From positions 11,481,795 through 11,545,794 of the forward strand of contig NC_134280.1 in the NCBI RefSeq assembly GCF_949628215.1: a stretch of 64,000 nucleotides of DNA, written 5' to 3'. Position 1 is the stretch's first letter, and each line of letters begins with the position of its first letter. Below are positions 13,601 through 25,083 of this stretch, piece by piece. The DNA comes from Phalacrocorax aristotelis (taxonomy: Eukaryota; Chordata; Aves; Suliformes; Phalacrocoracidae). The notes beneath the pieces were generated by a model. It was given only the letters and a program-made list of their open reading frames with translations, did not search any database and was not told the origin of the DNA. A program made the translations under genes and the position numbers.

Positions 13601-16186
13601 AAGACGATGCTTTAAACTTGATTTGTGGGGTTTTTTTCACCATCTCTCCCAAATGATTTTATTTCTCTACTTTGGCACTAAATAAGACCTGGTTTTCTTC
13701 CTTTTAAGGACACCGACTTACTGATTTCTGCATGAAAAATTCACCAGCATTAAGACTACTCATTAGTATGCACAGCTATAGAACAGGATGTTTTATTTTT
13801 TGACAGCTCCAGCTTTGTAAACTTCTCTGTAAACTGTGGGGGAAAAGCAGCCATTTTAGTACATAAGTGGGCTGTACTACAGACGCATTTCCCAAGCAGG
13901 AACCAATCTGCAAAATATTGCCACTTTGCATTCAATTAGGAATGAGATGGACTATCATATCTTTAATTAAATATGCTAAGTGAGTTGATCAAAAATGGCC
14001 AAGCTGACAAAATGAAAGTATCCTTGATCTACATCTAAATATACATTTTTTTCAAAAGACGTTGTAGCTTTTTATCATGTCTTCATATTGCAGTAGCTGG
14101 CATTGGTTTCAGCCTGTCAGCGTGCATGTGTTGATAAGGAGTCTTTAATATGTTGATTTTTTTTAAAATAAAGCTAATTTTTCCCCCAGAGATGTGTTGA
14201 TTTTGGGTCACCTTGCTGTGTTTTCCTTTTTTGTATTCAATGAGTGACTCAGAATCTCCTGCCCCTATCCGTTTGTTTATTTTTGCCATTTTGGCAAGGT
14301 TATCAGCTAGATATTTTATCAGGGTCTATTTTCTACGTGCCCCTGGCTTCTGAAAATTGAGAGTTAACGTTATCTGGCAGTTAGGACCGACTGCACAACT
14401 GCCAGCAGCTCTGCAACACCTGTCAGCCCACCAGAGGGGCTGCGGGAAAGGGAAGCTGCCTCTTGTCTTGGGATGATGCTTTTCCTCACTGGATTTTTTT
14501 TTCTGGGTCAAAGCTGTGCGTTAGCTCACGGTCTGTGGTCACCATTTGTCCTCTCCAATTATGTGCCTTCATCCCCTCACCAGCCCCTTTTCCACCTGCC
14601 CTTTGAAGTACTAATGGGATATTTTCTTCCACTGTTTACTGCAGCTCCTCTCAGGCTGGGCAAGAGTCTCTCCTTCCACCCAGGGACCAGTTTTTCTTCA
14701 TCTGCTTGTCTGGTTTGGTGTGCCCACATCCAGCCAGCAAACAAGGGCAGTTTACTTCAGAAAGAAACATGGTTTTACTTATTACAAGCCATTTTAAATA
14801 ATATATTTGACTTTTAAATTATCCTCAGCACTGAACTCTCATCTGCTTTGCAGATGGAAAGCGGCACTTACCAAACAGCCTTTGTTGTCTGGGATATCCC
14901 CAGCCCACAGTCAAACTGTTTTGATGTTCTTCTGACCACTTTCATTTTACGTTGTCCCTAAGGCTCAGCCAAGCTCCCTGGATTTCCCAAGCTGGCGGTA
15001 ATTGCTATTCTGGGGGCTTTCTGAGCTGGCATTCTACGGGCCAGCCTCCTGCCCGACCTCCTGGGCTTTCTGAATCTGCCTGGCCATGAAGCGTGAGGGC
15101 GTGCCATCCTTCTTCAGGGTCTTGCCTGCAGGACACGGTTGGTCCTCCTTATTCCTCGCTGAAGCCTTCCAGAGGCTCACGTCAGTGAGAAAGGGACTCC
15201 ACAAATGCCGTGCCAGGTGTGATGCTCTAGAGCCTGTCAGCTCTAGGAGACCAGAGAGATGGTGCTCTTCCATCAAGAAGAAATTGTGTACAATTTGAAA
15301 AACGCATCAGTGCTGATAGCTGAAAATAGGCTGGTGTTGCTACATCACTAGCTCCAATGTTAAAAAACAACTGCTGCCACTAATGAGGTCATCTATCGAG
15401 AGACCACATCATGTGCAGCATCCCTTCTTTACCAAAGTGGACCCGTGGAGAGAAGCTGAGGAGGGACCTCTCTCCTCAAGTAAAATACTGTGATGTATCA
15501 GCATTACAAAGGTCGCATTTTTCTTAGTGCCCACACACAGCACCACATTCCATTCCTTCCCAGAAATTGTTCTTTTGATGTTTGTTTTGTGTTTTAAACA
15601 AATTTCTGGCAAAATTTCTGGTATGTCTGAGACGTGTCCTTAAACTGATTCCCCCTTCAAGTCCAGTTCTTCCTAGGCACTAGCTGTAATGTATAAATAA
15701 TTGAAAATTTAATGGTTGGAGTTTTTCAGTAATAAATAAGTTTAAGTTTACTTTGGGTAAGACTTTGCAATGAAAACCTTTGCCCTTCTGTTTACAGGTA
15801 CTGTCAATGCTGTCATCCAGGTTGGAGATCCTTTGTCACTGTTCATTATTGGATAAACTAGACACACAGAAACAGCTAGATACACCTCCCTGATGCACCC
15901 GCTCAGTTTTCTTAGGACAATAACAAGGCCACGATTTCATGACATCTGTTCAAGTTACTGCTTTGGGGCAAAGCAGTGTTTTTGGCTCAGGACACATTAT
16001 ATATCTAAGACAGAAAGTGCTTGGATCAGACCTGTCCTCTGTTCTTTCAGTGATGACCAAGTATGACCAGCCAGATCCCAGCCTACTGGGATGAAAGCGT
16101 TCTCTGAATGACAAGCAGTCCTCCTTTTTGGCTCCTTTTCTGTCTTTTAAAAGAGCAATATCTGAAAGTTAGGCTTTTTGGCTGCT

Positions 16187-16201
16187 CCCCCCCACCCCCC
16201 C
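16187..16201. repeat. C7-A-C7 tract
   Basis: Two runs of seven cytosines are separated by one adenine. The minus strand is correspondingly G-rich and could take part in a G-quadruplex or i-motif. It lies in flanking DNA with no known gene context. Confidence 0.9.
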
Positions 16202-16659
16202 GCACGCCTGTCGTGCGACTGCAAGCAGCTAGCTGGGTTTGTGGTGAGACTTCCCTGTGGTTTGGGTGGCTGCCAGCCAGAATGGGTTTGGTGGCTTTTC
16301 CTAAGGAACAGCTCTAGAGGGATGGAGTGCAGTTGTAAAGGGCCCATGGGGGCTAACAGAGTGCAGTGCCAAGGGCCAACGTCAGCTAGCCAGCTGAAGC
16401 AGATCTTTTTTTTCATAAACTTTAAGGTCTCTCATGTACCTATGCTGGTAAGTCATTTTTTTTCTGAATCCTTGTTTTTAGCATCAATGCTTTGGATGCA
16501 CCATAGCAAAGACGTTTCCCATTTTAATCTCGTTTTATACTTCCTTTGATGGTGCTTTTTAGTTTTGGTTTTTTGTTTTGGTGGTTTTTGGTTTTTTTTT
16601 TTTTAGTTTCAAATATCCTACCTTTAGTCTGATAGTTCAGAGAAGGTCCCTTTATTCTA

Positions 16660-16925
16660 CAGTACAAGACAAGAAGAAAGGTTCCTGATCAGTCTGTACC
16701 AGACATTACTTCATGTACTTCTGTCTCCCTTGTTGTTCTCTGAAGATAATAATCCCAATCTTTTCAATCTTTCGTGAATTGCCATGCCCTTGATCCTACT
16801 TGTTGCTCTTCTTTGAATCCTCTGAAGTTCCCAGTCTCTTTGAGACAGCTGGAGATGGCTGGACCGCAGCACTCTGCTTGAGGTTGTACCACAGATCTAT
16901 GTCAAGATATTCTATCTTCTTACTG
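16660..16925 (-). mobile_element. CR1-like LINE relic, 3' end
   Basis: The + strand reads as the reverse complement of a decayed CR1 3' region. Recognisable words include TTTTCAATCTTTCGTGAATTG, then a CATGCCCTTGATC...TTGTTGCTCTTCTTTGAATCC block and a GCAGCACTCTGCTTGAGGT block, in the order seen in amniote CR1 elements. Divergence is high, so it is an old insertion. Boundaries are approximate. Confidence 0.65.
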
Positions 16926-17034
16926 TTCTTTGTCCTATTTTATCTGCTTGCTTATTTTATCTGCATGATGAAAGTATGGAGTTGTTGAGCTTTCTGTTAC
17001 ACACCAGCAAACAAGGCCAGGTGGCACCTGGGGG

Positions 17035-17440
17035 CAAAGGCAATGATCTAAGTTACTTCCTAAAGCGTTCCTTGTATATTTGTCCAATCTGTTCCTAAAG
17101 ACCTCTCGTGACTCCACAGCCCTACAGGCCATCCGAGTGTTTTGTGACCTTTGCTATTAGAAAGACAGAAAAATACCTAACCTAAAGCTTCCTTGCCGCA
17201 GTTTCCATCTTATATACCTTCCATGGGCAAGGAAAACAGCTTTTCCCACTTGACTGTGCAATGGCCTCTTACATATTTGAAGACTCTCATCATGTTTCAC
17301 TTTGATCATTCTCCTTGGGAACAAGTGCCATTCATTTAGGCCTTTTTGGTCATGTTCTCTAGATCTCTTATCATTCTTACTGTCCTTTCTGACTGGGCCA
17401 TGTCTTTCCTGAGCTTCACGCTCCAAAGCAGATATAATTT
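17035..17440 (-). mobile_element. Second CR1-like LINE relic, 3' end
   Basis: Read on the + strand, this segment follows the reverse-complement CR1 3' consensus in order: GACTCCACAGCC, ATACCTAACCTAAAGCTTCC, TTGCCGCAGTTT, CATATTTGAAGACTCTCATCATG, GGTCATGTTCTCTAGATCTC and CATGTCTTTCCTGAGC. It lies about 110 bp from the previous fragment in the same orientation. Because it covers the 3' terminal part again, the two are more likely separate insertions or a duplication than one interrupted copy. Confidence 0.75.
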
Positions 17441-17662
17441 ATAATACTTCTAGCTGAAATCGTAACAATGTTGTGTAGACTGAATGGAAAGGATTCCCTT
17501 GTGTCTTACAAGGTATAAGCCAGTTCATACATAACAGCATGATATGCACATCAGTTCATATCCAGCTTGTGAACCACCACACAACCCTACTAAACCGTAT
17601 TCAGAAATAATTGATGTCCTGGAGCTCAGCTGTCAATTCAGTGCAGGTCCTTTCCTCTGTCC

Positions 17663-17950
17663 TTACTGAGCTGGGCTCCAGCTTACTCCTAGACTATCAA
17701 GAGGCAGCTGAACCTGAACCTGGACCCCAGCCGTTCTTGCAGCCATCTCCAGCTTGGCGCAATCCGGAAGTTTAGCAGTCTTCGTCCTCCAGCTGAAGCG
17801 CTGAACAGTCCGGTACAAGTCCTGAGCAATTCCATTCAATGCATCCTTATACTTTGAAAGAAAATCAGTCACAACTACTTTCAAGAAAGGATTACTAATT
17901 AGCTTTGCATAGGCCTTTGAGAAATTCTGTCTAGTCCACTTCTGACACAA
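17663..17950 (-). other. Unexplained 95-codon ORF, possible pseudogene or chance
   Basis: The frame encodes a basic, lysine-rich first half and a more polar second half with a GVQVQVQLPL stretch. I do not recognise the family. Base composition is more GC-rich than the neighbouring DNA and several CpGs are kept. The first codons lie next to a pyrimidine-rich run ending in CAG (minus strand, about 17950) that resembles a splice acceptor, and a GTAAAG donor-like site lies about 50 bp upstream, but no open frame joins across it. It could be a retrocopy fragment, part of an unrecognised repeat, or chance. Confidence 0.15.
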
Positions 17951-18816
17951 TGAGAAAGGAACATGAGAAAATTAATATCAACAGCTTTACCATCTTGCCT
18001 TTCCCTGCCAAGAAGAACCCCCGACCTGAAGCTGTACCTCAGCCATTTTCTCATGTGTAATGTATGTTAGCAGTTTGCCTTTTCTCCTTGATGCATAACT
18101 TCACGCAGATACAGTGGACTTCCTTAGCCATTACATTGTGTATTAATCTAGATTTTTTTGAAGGTCTCTGAAGTTTCCTTTAGTCCCCTCTGGGGCCTGG
18201 TTAACTTAATAAATTTATACGTATGTTTTCTATTTATAGTCATCATATCCCAGTTTAGCATTCATCTTTCCTAATCCATACTGTAACAAACAACATGAAA
18301 TGGATTTAGGATGGAAGGCTGAGACCTTTGCTGTTAATCTGATGCCCTGATGAAAAGTGACCACCTAACCCTCCTCTCCGCTTTCTGTCTCGTGGACAAA
18401 TTCTGACATCATAAATTGTCAAATATATTTTGGAAGACACAGTAAACTTCTGTTTTTCCTTTTCTCTTACCTTACCGACAGAATCAATAATTCTAAGAGA
18501 TTGGTGAGATCTGATTTTCATTTACAAAACCTTACTTGCCATAACACGATATCCCCAACGTTTTGAAAGACCATGGTGACCGATTTGCAGTTAAAGGTGT
18601 GTGGCTGCACAGTTTTGCTGGTAGCCCAGCAATTTCAGCTTCTGACAACCATGGATACACTCTATGTGATGTGGAAAATGGCTAATAGCCTGTCTTATTC
18701 CAACATTTCCTTATTATTCTGATGCAATTTTTGAGAGTACTACCAGAGGAGACCAGTAAAGGGAAGGCAACTCTATGATGTTTTTGATTATGAGACTGCA
18801 AAACCCTACACCCTTC

Positions 18817-18834
18817 TTTTTTTTTTTTTTTTTT
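18817..18834. repeat. Poly(T) run of 18
   Basis: An uninterrupted run of 18 T. It could be the 3' tail of a minus-strand retroposed sequence, but I cannot identify a body or target-site duplication next to it. Confidence 0.8.
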
Positions 18835-21624
18835 CTGTGTTGAGCAATTAACTTAGAGTTCCAGTTCGCACCTTTTAAGGCTTTTTTACTTCTTCATGAA
18901 TCTCACCCCATTGGTCTTCAAGGTCCATTTGTGCCCCTCTCATCTGCCCCTTCTTCACTGCCAACTGAAATTTGAGACTTTCCTTTTTACTGGCTTTCAC
19001 AGATTCGGATTTCTATACTCTGACTTTTCTAGTGGCTCAAATAATGTATGGAAACTTCCCCTTTAGCATAATGGCTCGATCCTTCTCATCCTGGGAATGT
19101 ACATCCTATTGGGCTTCATTGTTTTTAGTAGTATCCATGTCAGCTCCAAAAAGCTTTTATTTATTTCTTTTTTAAATTTCCTTTTTTAACTCTGAACTTT
19201 TGGTTAATCTCCCACCATTATCCTACCTGCTTTTTGACTCTTTTGAGTCTCACTTTTAATCGGGTAAATGTAAGATTCTTGAAGAGGTGTTAATCTGAAT
19301 TTGAAATATGGTAGTTACTTGAGACAAACTCAGTGCATATTAGGGAGTGTGAGGCAGCCGACAGCACTTTAATGTAAACTAAGAGTATTAACACAAAGCA
19401 GATATGAACTAGCTGGTTATTCTGCACTGAGTAACCTCCCCATACGGACAAGCCTTTTGCCAATGTTTCAGCTAATGCTATCTTTCGAATTAGATCCATG
19501 GTAACATTTCAAGCTAAACAACTCAGCTGCAGATAGACACTTGGGAAAGATTAAGATGAATTAAGTAAAGGTGTGACATAAGTTGCATTAGTTAAAGCCC
19601 ACCAAATCCCTCTGTGGATGCTTTCTCTTTTACAGATAAAATAACCCTCGTTTCCTTTACATTTAATTCTGAAAGACGTAATTCTAAAATGTTCACACTG
19701 GGGCTTAACGCCCTCTTACTTTCCCATCTTCAGTTAATTCAACTTAAATATCTTAGCTAGACAGGCAATCTAAGTTAAGAGTGGATGGTTTTCTGCTCTG
19801 TTATAACTTGTGTTTTAAGGCAGAGAATTCTCTAAATTCTGCCTTGTGTCAGTTGACAATTTATGTTATGCAGAATACTACATTATCATAAATTTTGTTG
19901 CTTTTTCTGCCTATTAGGCACCTCAGCATGGGACATTAAGCATCCTTTTTCTAAGAGGAAAATAGTCTGGAGATTTATAATACTAATTTTATAGGAATGC
20001 CGTGCGGGACCAAGCCAAACATACTACAGATAGCTGAATGTCTTGTGTCTACACAAAAACATCTTGACTGATGCTGACTTGCTACCTTTTTTTTTTTTTT
20101 CCAGACAGGTAGGTATATCTCTCATCATACCATTACTTTCCATTTTCTCTGGGATTTTTGTGATGTCTCCATGCTCAACTTTTAAAGCACTTCAAGCTGC
20201 TGCATTATTGTAAAATAAATGAATAAGTCTTGTCAGGCGTGTTTGTGGCATTAGAAACTAATCTGATATGAAAACTGCTCTAGGGCTCAGGTGGAAGCGG
20301 AACAGTGTTCTCCTCTGAATAGATTTGGGAACAGAAAAGATTTCGGGAATAAAGAAAAGAGCATGCGACTTGCATGCACCCTCTCCTTCTGACCAATATT
20401 TTCCATAATTAATTATTTTTGTTTACAAGCATCAGATGGATGGGTATTTTGAGACATACCGTATCATCACATTTCTCTGCATTAGGTAATGTCAGGACAA
20501 GCATACAGTACTGCTATGTGACAACAGCATTACGATTGATTCCTGATCTGCTAGCAGTATAGGGCAATGCAGACTCAATTGAGTCAGGCTTACGTGGGAT
20601 CATGAACTGAAAGCCTGCTATAAAAAAAATAATAATTAACATACAAATTCAGTCAGGGATGCCAAAAGGAAGAGGAGCGATTTACAGACAATGTGAGCAG
20701 GTGCTCAGCTAACGGACTCATTTAATTTTCTGCACTGAATATTTGTGCTAGTTCAAGCCCTGGTAAAACATCTGAATTGGAAAAATGGAAGGAGATATTC
20801 TAGCTTTCAATAGCAAGCGTTCCCTGATTATATCCGCTGTTGAAATGTCAGGTGTTCATCTAGGCATTTCTGAAGCATCATTCAACTTAGCACTGGCACA
20901 ACCTAGTATTAACCAGGGCTACAGCAGCCTTACCGATCCAAAGGAGAGGAGGAGAGAAAATGAAGAAGGCTTTTAGTTTTCTTTCTGATTCAGTATCTGA
21001 TAGCTCCATTTAATTCAATGCGATATCAGCATTTTTGAAGCTACACATGTGCTTGGCTCTGTTGCCAAACAGGGAATGAGACATACCTGCGATGAGGACT
21101 AACCGGTGTTTATCTCCACTTCTGTGGTGACAAGCCATTTACACTAAACCAGTTTACATTTACTTCTTTCCCTCTATCCTGGGTTTAGTCCCAATGATAA
21201 TTACTATTCCTTTATGTGGTCATGATTTGGTACTCCTTTTAGTCAAAGGGGTTTCCAGGAAAATTGCAGGTGATGCCCAGCATGTAGACTAGTGAGAGAC
21301 AGACACTAAAGCTTAAACTAACTTCCACACTAAAAGAATAACTCAGGTGGGTGGGGGAGAACACATCTGTTATCCCTGAAAGCCCAGTTAATCTCATCCT
21401 GCACCAAAGTTGCTAACTTCAATTGTTTGATGATTGCACAAGCATAGAAAAGGCTGGTTTAGCGTTGTTTGGGAAGATGAACTGTGTATTTCCACACCTT
21501 AATGCCCCATGCATTCTCCTGGATTTACCTTCCTTTTGAACATACTGTTTGCAAATACCTTTTTTGTGGAGAAGATAAAGATTTTTCAGGCAGTGTTCCC
21601 TATCAATAAATTACTGACATAAAC

Positions 21625-21645
21625 TCTGAGTCTCTGAGACTCAGA
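21625..21645. repeat. Perfect inverted repeat with 10-bp arms
   Basis: The sequence TCTGAGTCTC-T-GAGACTCAGA is a perfect palindrome around a single central base. A further partial copy of the arm, GTCTCTGAGA, follows at 21651-21660. It could be a dimeric protein-binding site or a chance palindrome in flanking DNA. Confidence 0.75.
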
Positions 21646-22607
21646 TTAAAGTCTCTGAGATTTAGCATAGTTACAAAATACTCAGTAAAAGCATTGATAC
21701 TTGACATGCAGATTGCTCTTCACACTGCCTTTGGCCTGATCCTGTAACCACATAAAGACATGAATAGTTCAACAGATTTTTTTTTAACTCTAGAAAAGTC
21801 AATTGTGTGTGTTTGAAGGAATAAGACTATTAAGCTCAGGCTAGATGAATTCAGACAAATACAAACGCATAACTTTAAGAGTTAGGCTAAGTGGCCATCT
21901 TGAAAACCCACCTAACCTGTGGACTTCTCTCTCAAATTCCCAGACTGGATCCTTCCAGATCAGCTGCTGCTTCGTTAGAAGTTGCTGGCTTGACACAGAA
22001 ATTCCTGAATGAAATGCTTCAGTTTGCCATGCAGGAGTTCAAATGAGATGGTTCTACTTGTTCTACACAGTTACTTCTGAAGCCGCTTCCTGTTTAAGAC
22101 CTTTTAAAACACACATATATTCTCCAACGACATCCCCAAAGCCACTCTTTTTAAAATATAGCCTACTTGTGCTTCCTATGTGTCTTGGTTTCTAGATTTA
22201 TACAGAACAGGGAAGAAAAAAAAGTGCCTTTTACTTTCCTTTAGCCCTCTTAAAATAGGAAACCGAAATGTTCTCTGCTCCACGCTGTGCGCACATTGCC
22301 TTTTAGAGGGTTATCATGGGTGGGCAACTTCTGGAATTTGGAAGGGAAAAGGAAGACTATATTAAAGACTAATAAATTTTTCCCTAGGGAAAAGAAGAGT
22401 TTATCTGCTATTTACAGGGAGGCATAAGGGGAAAAAAAATGTAGGTCAAAATGCAAGTGCTCCTTTAAACTTCTCAAGCTACTGACTTTATACATTCTTT
22501 TTCTGTTTTGTTACGTCAAAACACTAATAAACACCACAGTATTAAATGTGTGTCAAAATACTAAAATGAACATCAGTGCCGTAGCTGTGCGACTTGGTGA
22601 GAAACTA

Positions 22608-22627
22608 CCATATTTTGAAAAATATGG
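22608..22627. repeat. Short palindrome with 9-bp arms
   Basis: CCATATTTT and AAAATATGG are exact reverse complements separated by two bases. The core loosely resembles an A/T-rich CArG-type site but does not match the strict consensus. It lies at the edge of a locally GC-richer stretch (22.6-22.8 kb) that I could not assign. Confidence 0.6.
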
Positions 22628-24699
22628 GTGGCAAAGAGGTAAAGTCCAAGGCCTGACGTGTCCCTTTACCGCCCCTGCTTCGGTGAGGGGACGCCGACAA
22701 CAACTTCCAGATGAACAAAGTACTCTAAGATTCTCACTGAGCTTAACAGTTTGTAGGCGCTCGGTTCCTCTTACAACAACAGAAAACTCCACCCTAACCC
22801 AAACTGACATTTGAAAACTGGAACATGCCTGATTAAGGTCATAGAAGAATGGTAGGAGAGTAATGAACAGAACGCAAATATGCTGAGTCTTACTTCTTCA
22901 CATTAAATACAAGACAGTCTTTCTTCTTCATATTACACTGTTAATTGCCAAACAAAATTTTTTGAAAAGCAGGTTCCAATTGATGTGTCCTTGGAGAAAG
23001 ACTTGTGCTCACCCTGCAGAAAGATTTAATTCCTTGGTGTATTTTCACATAAGGTTTTAGTGCTGAGCTTCCTGACACAGCCTTAACGGAATTCAAAAGA
23101 ATTTTTTTTGACAGGTAAAAATGAATAGAGTCAACAAATTATTTGTCTTTGAAGGAAAAAAAAATCAAAGCTACAGAAATGTACATCTTCCCTCAGTTTC
23201 TAAAACTCTATTTTTGCAAAATAAAAGTTTCCCATTTTATTCAGCAAGCAGGTTAAGGACACTTCTTGTATTTATGTAAAACTGTAAATGACTGCATGAA
23301 ATGTAGCCACATTTTATTAACTCCTTCCTCTGTACAAATTGAGTACTCAGTGCAATTATTTTGAAATAGATGCATTGCATAAAGTCAGGGCAGACCTTCA
23401 AACTGGGTCTTAATATAATTTTCTTCTTAATGCGGTTTATTACACTGTAACTGGATGGCACAATCTATGACCTGCATGAAGATGCAGAACCTTATTAAGG
23501 CATCTTGTTAAAGGAACTAGAAACCCTGCATAAAGCTGACTCACCAGGCAGATGCATCTTACTTCTAACAGGACCCGAACAAAGGGCATAAACCTTGTTG
23601 CGGAGACAGGGTGATCCTGTGGGACAACCTGGGAATAACTAAGCTCCTAGCAAAAAGCTTCGGGCTGCTGCTGATTGAATGACTCACAAAGCTAAACCCG
23701 ATGAAGCTGGTAAATTTTACCCAACAGAGCTTATGCAGATTTTGGCTTCAATCCAGCAGAGCACTTAAATCCGTGCTTAATTATAAGCAAGTGACATAGA
23801 GCAATTTAGTTAAGCATGTGTTTAAGCGCGTTGCTGGGCTAAAGACTTTATTTAGAAAAACGTGGAAAAGTTGGTAACCCCTAAGAGAGATGAAGTTGAG
23901 AGATGCAAGAGGCCAAGGCACGGCCGAAGCCGTGAAGGCGCAGACAGTTTGGGTGGAGAACTATTCCAAGGAACGTGCGGGTTTTAAGAAGATTTGGCCT
24001 CTAGCAATTTTCCAAATTGTTTACTGCGTGGGGTCACGGAGGACATCACGATCATGGAGATTACAGCGCAGAAAACTCATCTCAGCACCTTCTGCATGGA
24101 TTTGGAGCCCCCACAGCCACCAGCTCCGTATGCACAGCGGTGGGCTGGGGTCTCCGGCCTCCTCCAGCATGGGGCCTGCACCCCTCTGCCGCAGGGGACC
24201 CCGGCCTCACCCGGGAGAAGCGGGGTGCGTCGGGGAGGGGAAGCCAGGCCCTGGGGGGGACACCGGGGTTTACTTCAGCCTCCTCCCTGGCACCGACCGC
24301 AGCCGTGCCGGCCCCCAATCCTCCGAGAGTCCGTGCTAGAAATTGAGCTGCCGGAACGACACCGCGGAGAGGGAGGATGACACCCCCGGCACTCCCCTCC
24401 GGCAGCGCCCTCCCAGCCCGCCCGAGGCCTGGCCGCCCGCACGGCCGCCGGGCCCTTCCTCCCGCCCCACCTCCCCTCAGGGCCGGCCCGGGGCAGCGCT
24501 CGGCCCGGCCAGCCCGGCGGGGCTTCCCAGGGCCGCGCCAGCCTCCAGGGCCGCGCCAGCCTCCTGACCCGCGCGTAACCCGGGCCGCTGCCACCACCCT
24601 GGCTCCCCTCCCCTCATCTTCATCCTCATCCTCCTCATCTCATCGCCTCGCCGCACCGCCGGCCCGCCGCGCCCGGGCGCCCGCCGGTCCTCCGGGCGT

Positions 24700-24975
24700 G
24701 TTTCCCATGCTGCACCGCGGCGCGGCGGCGCTCTGGCCGGGCTGTCGCTGTCACCGCCAGGAGGAGGCTGAGGGAAGGCGCCGCTCGCCCCGCTGGAGCA
24801 GGAAGAGCCCGCCGCCGCCGCCGCCAACTTCCCCTCGGCCTCCCCTCCCCCGCCGCCGCCGCCTCCCCTCCCCCGCGCCCCGCCGCCGCTCCGCCATGCC
24901 CGGGGCCGCGGTACGGGCACTGTGAGCCGCCGCCGCCGCGCCCCGGCCCGCCTTCTCTTCGCAGCTCTGCGGCCG
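24700..24975 (+). other. ZNF148: Probable non-coding first exon of ZNF148 (5' end uncertain)
   Basis: A strong donor, GGCCG|GTAAGTG, lies at 24975/24976 inside the CpG island. The sequence before it is GC-rich with repeated CCG triplets and no long conserved reading frame, as expected for a 5' UTR exon. The left boundary is only a guess. The exon would splice, directly or through further non-coding exons, to the acceptor at 45400. A second possible donor (GGT|GTAAGA at 25548/25549) could define an alternative first exon. Confidence 0.5.
24896..24925 (+). other. Nine-codon upstream ORF in the presumed ZNF148 5' UTR
   Basis: ATG at 24896 has G at -3 and opens a frame of nine codons (MPGAAVRAL) closed by TGA at 24923-24925, about 50 nt before the first-exon donor. 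If transcription starts upstream of it, this small uORF would precede the main start and could lower translation. Its use depends on the unknown start site. Confidence 0.35.
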
Positions 24976-25054
24976 GTAAGTGTCGGCGGGCGGGAGCGGG
25001 AGCTGGCCGGGTCCGGCCGGGCCCGCCCGCCCGCCGCTGCGGCGGGAGGGAGGG

Positions 25055-25083
25055 GGAGGAGGAGGAGGAGGAGGAGGAGGAGA
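25055..25083 (+). repeat. (GGA)n trinucleotide tract in the CpG island
   Basis: About nine GGA units in a row lie just downstream of the first-exon donor, in the first intron or in an alternative exon. The tract is all-purine and therefore could form triplex or G-quadruplex-like structure. It also causes long spurious open frames on both strands. Confidence 0.85.

Larger units (their letters stand above)
1..24299. other. Upstream flanking DNA with no supportable gene
   Basis: No open frame here shows family similarity that I recognise, long-range codon structure, or a chain of matched splice sites. GC content varies, with several moderately GC-rich stretches (about 0.85-4.2, 8.2-9.0, 10.3-12.2 kb). 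In mammals the gene on the 5' side of ZNF148 is SNX4; I could not identify SNX4 coding exons, so only its distal 3' UTR, if anything, could be present. Repeats inside this stretch are listed separately. Confidence 0.6.

Noticed and set aside
22540-22820. Overlapping 88- and 85-codon frames on opposite strands
   Set aside because: Mirror-image frames over the same bases with no recognisable protein similarity; probably a chance absence of stops.
1-24000. Search for coding exons of the expected neighbour SNX4
   Set aside because: No stretch translated to a recognisable PX or BAR domain segment, so no call is made.
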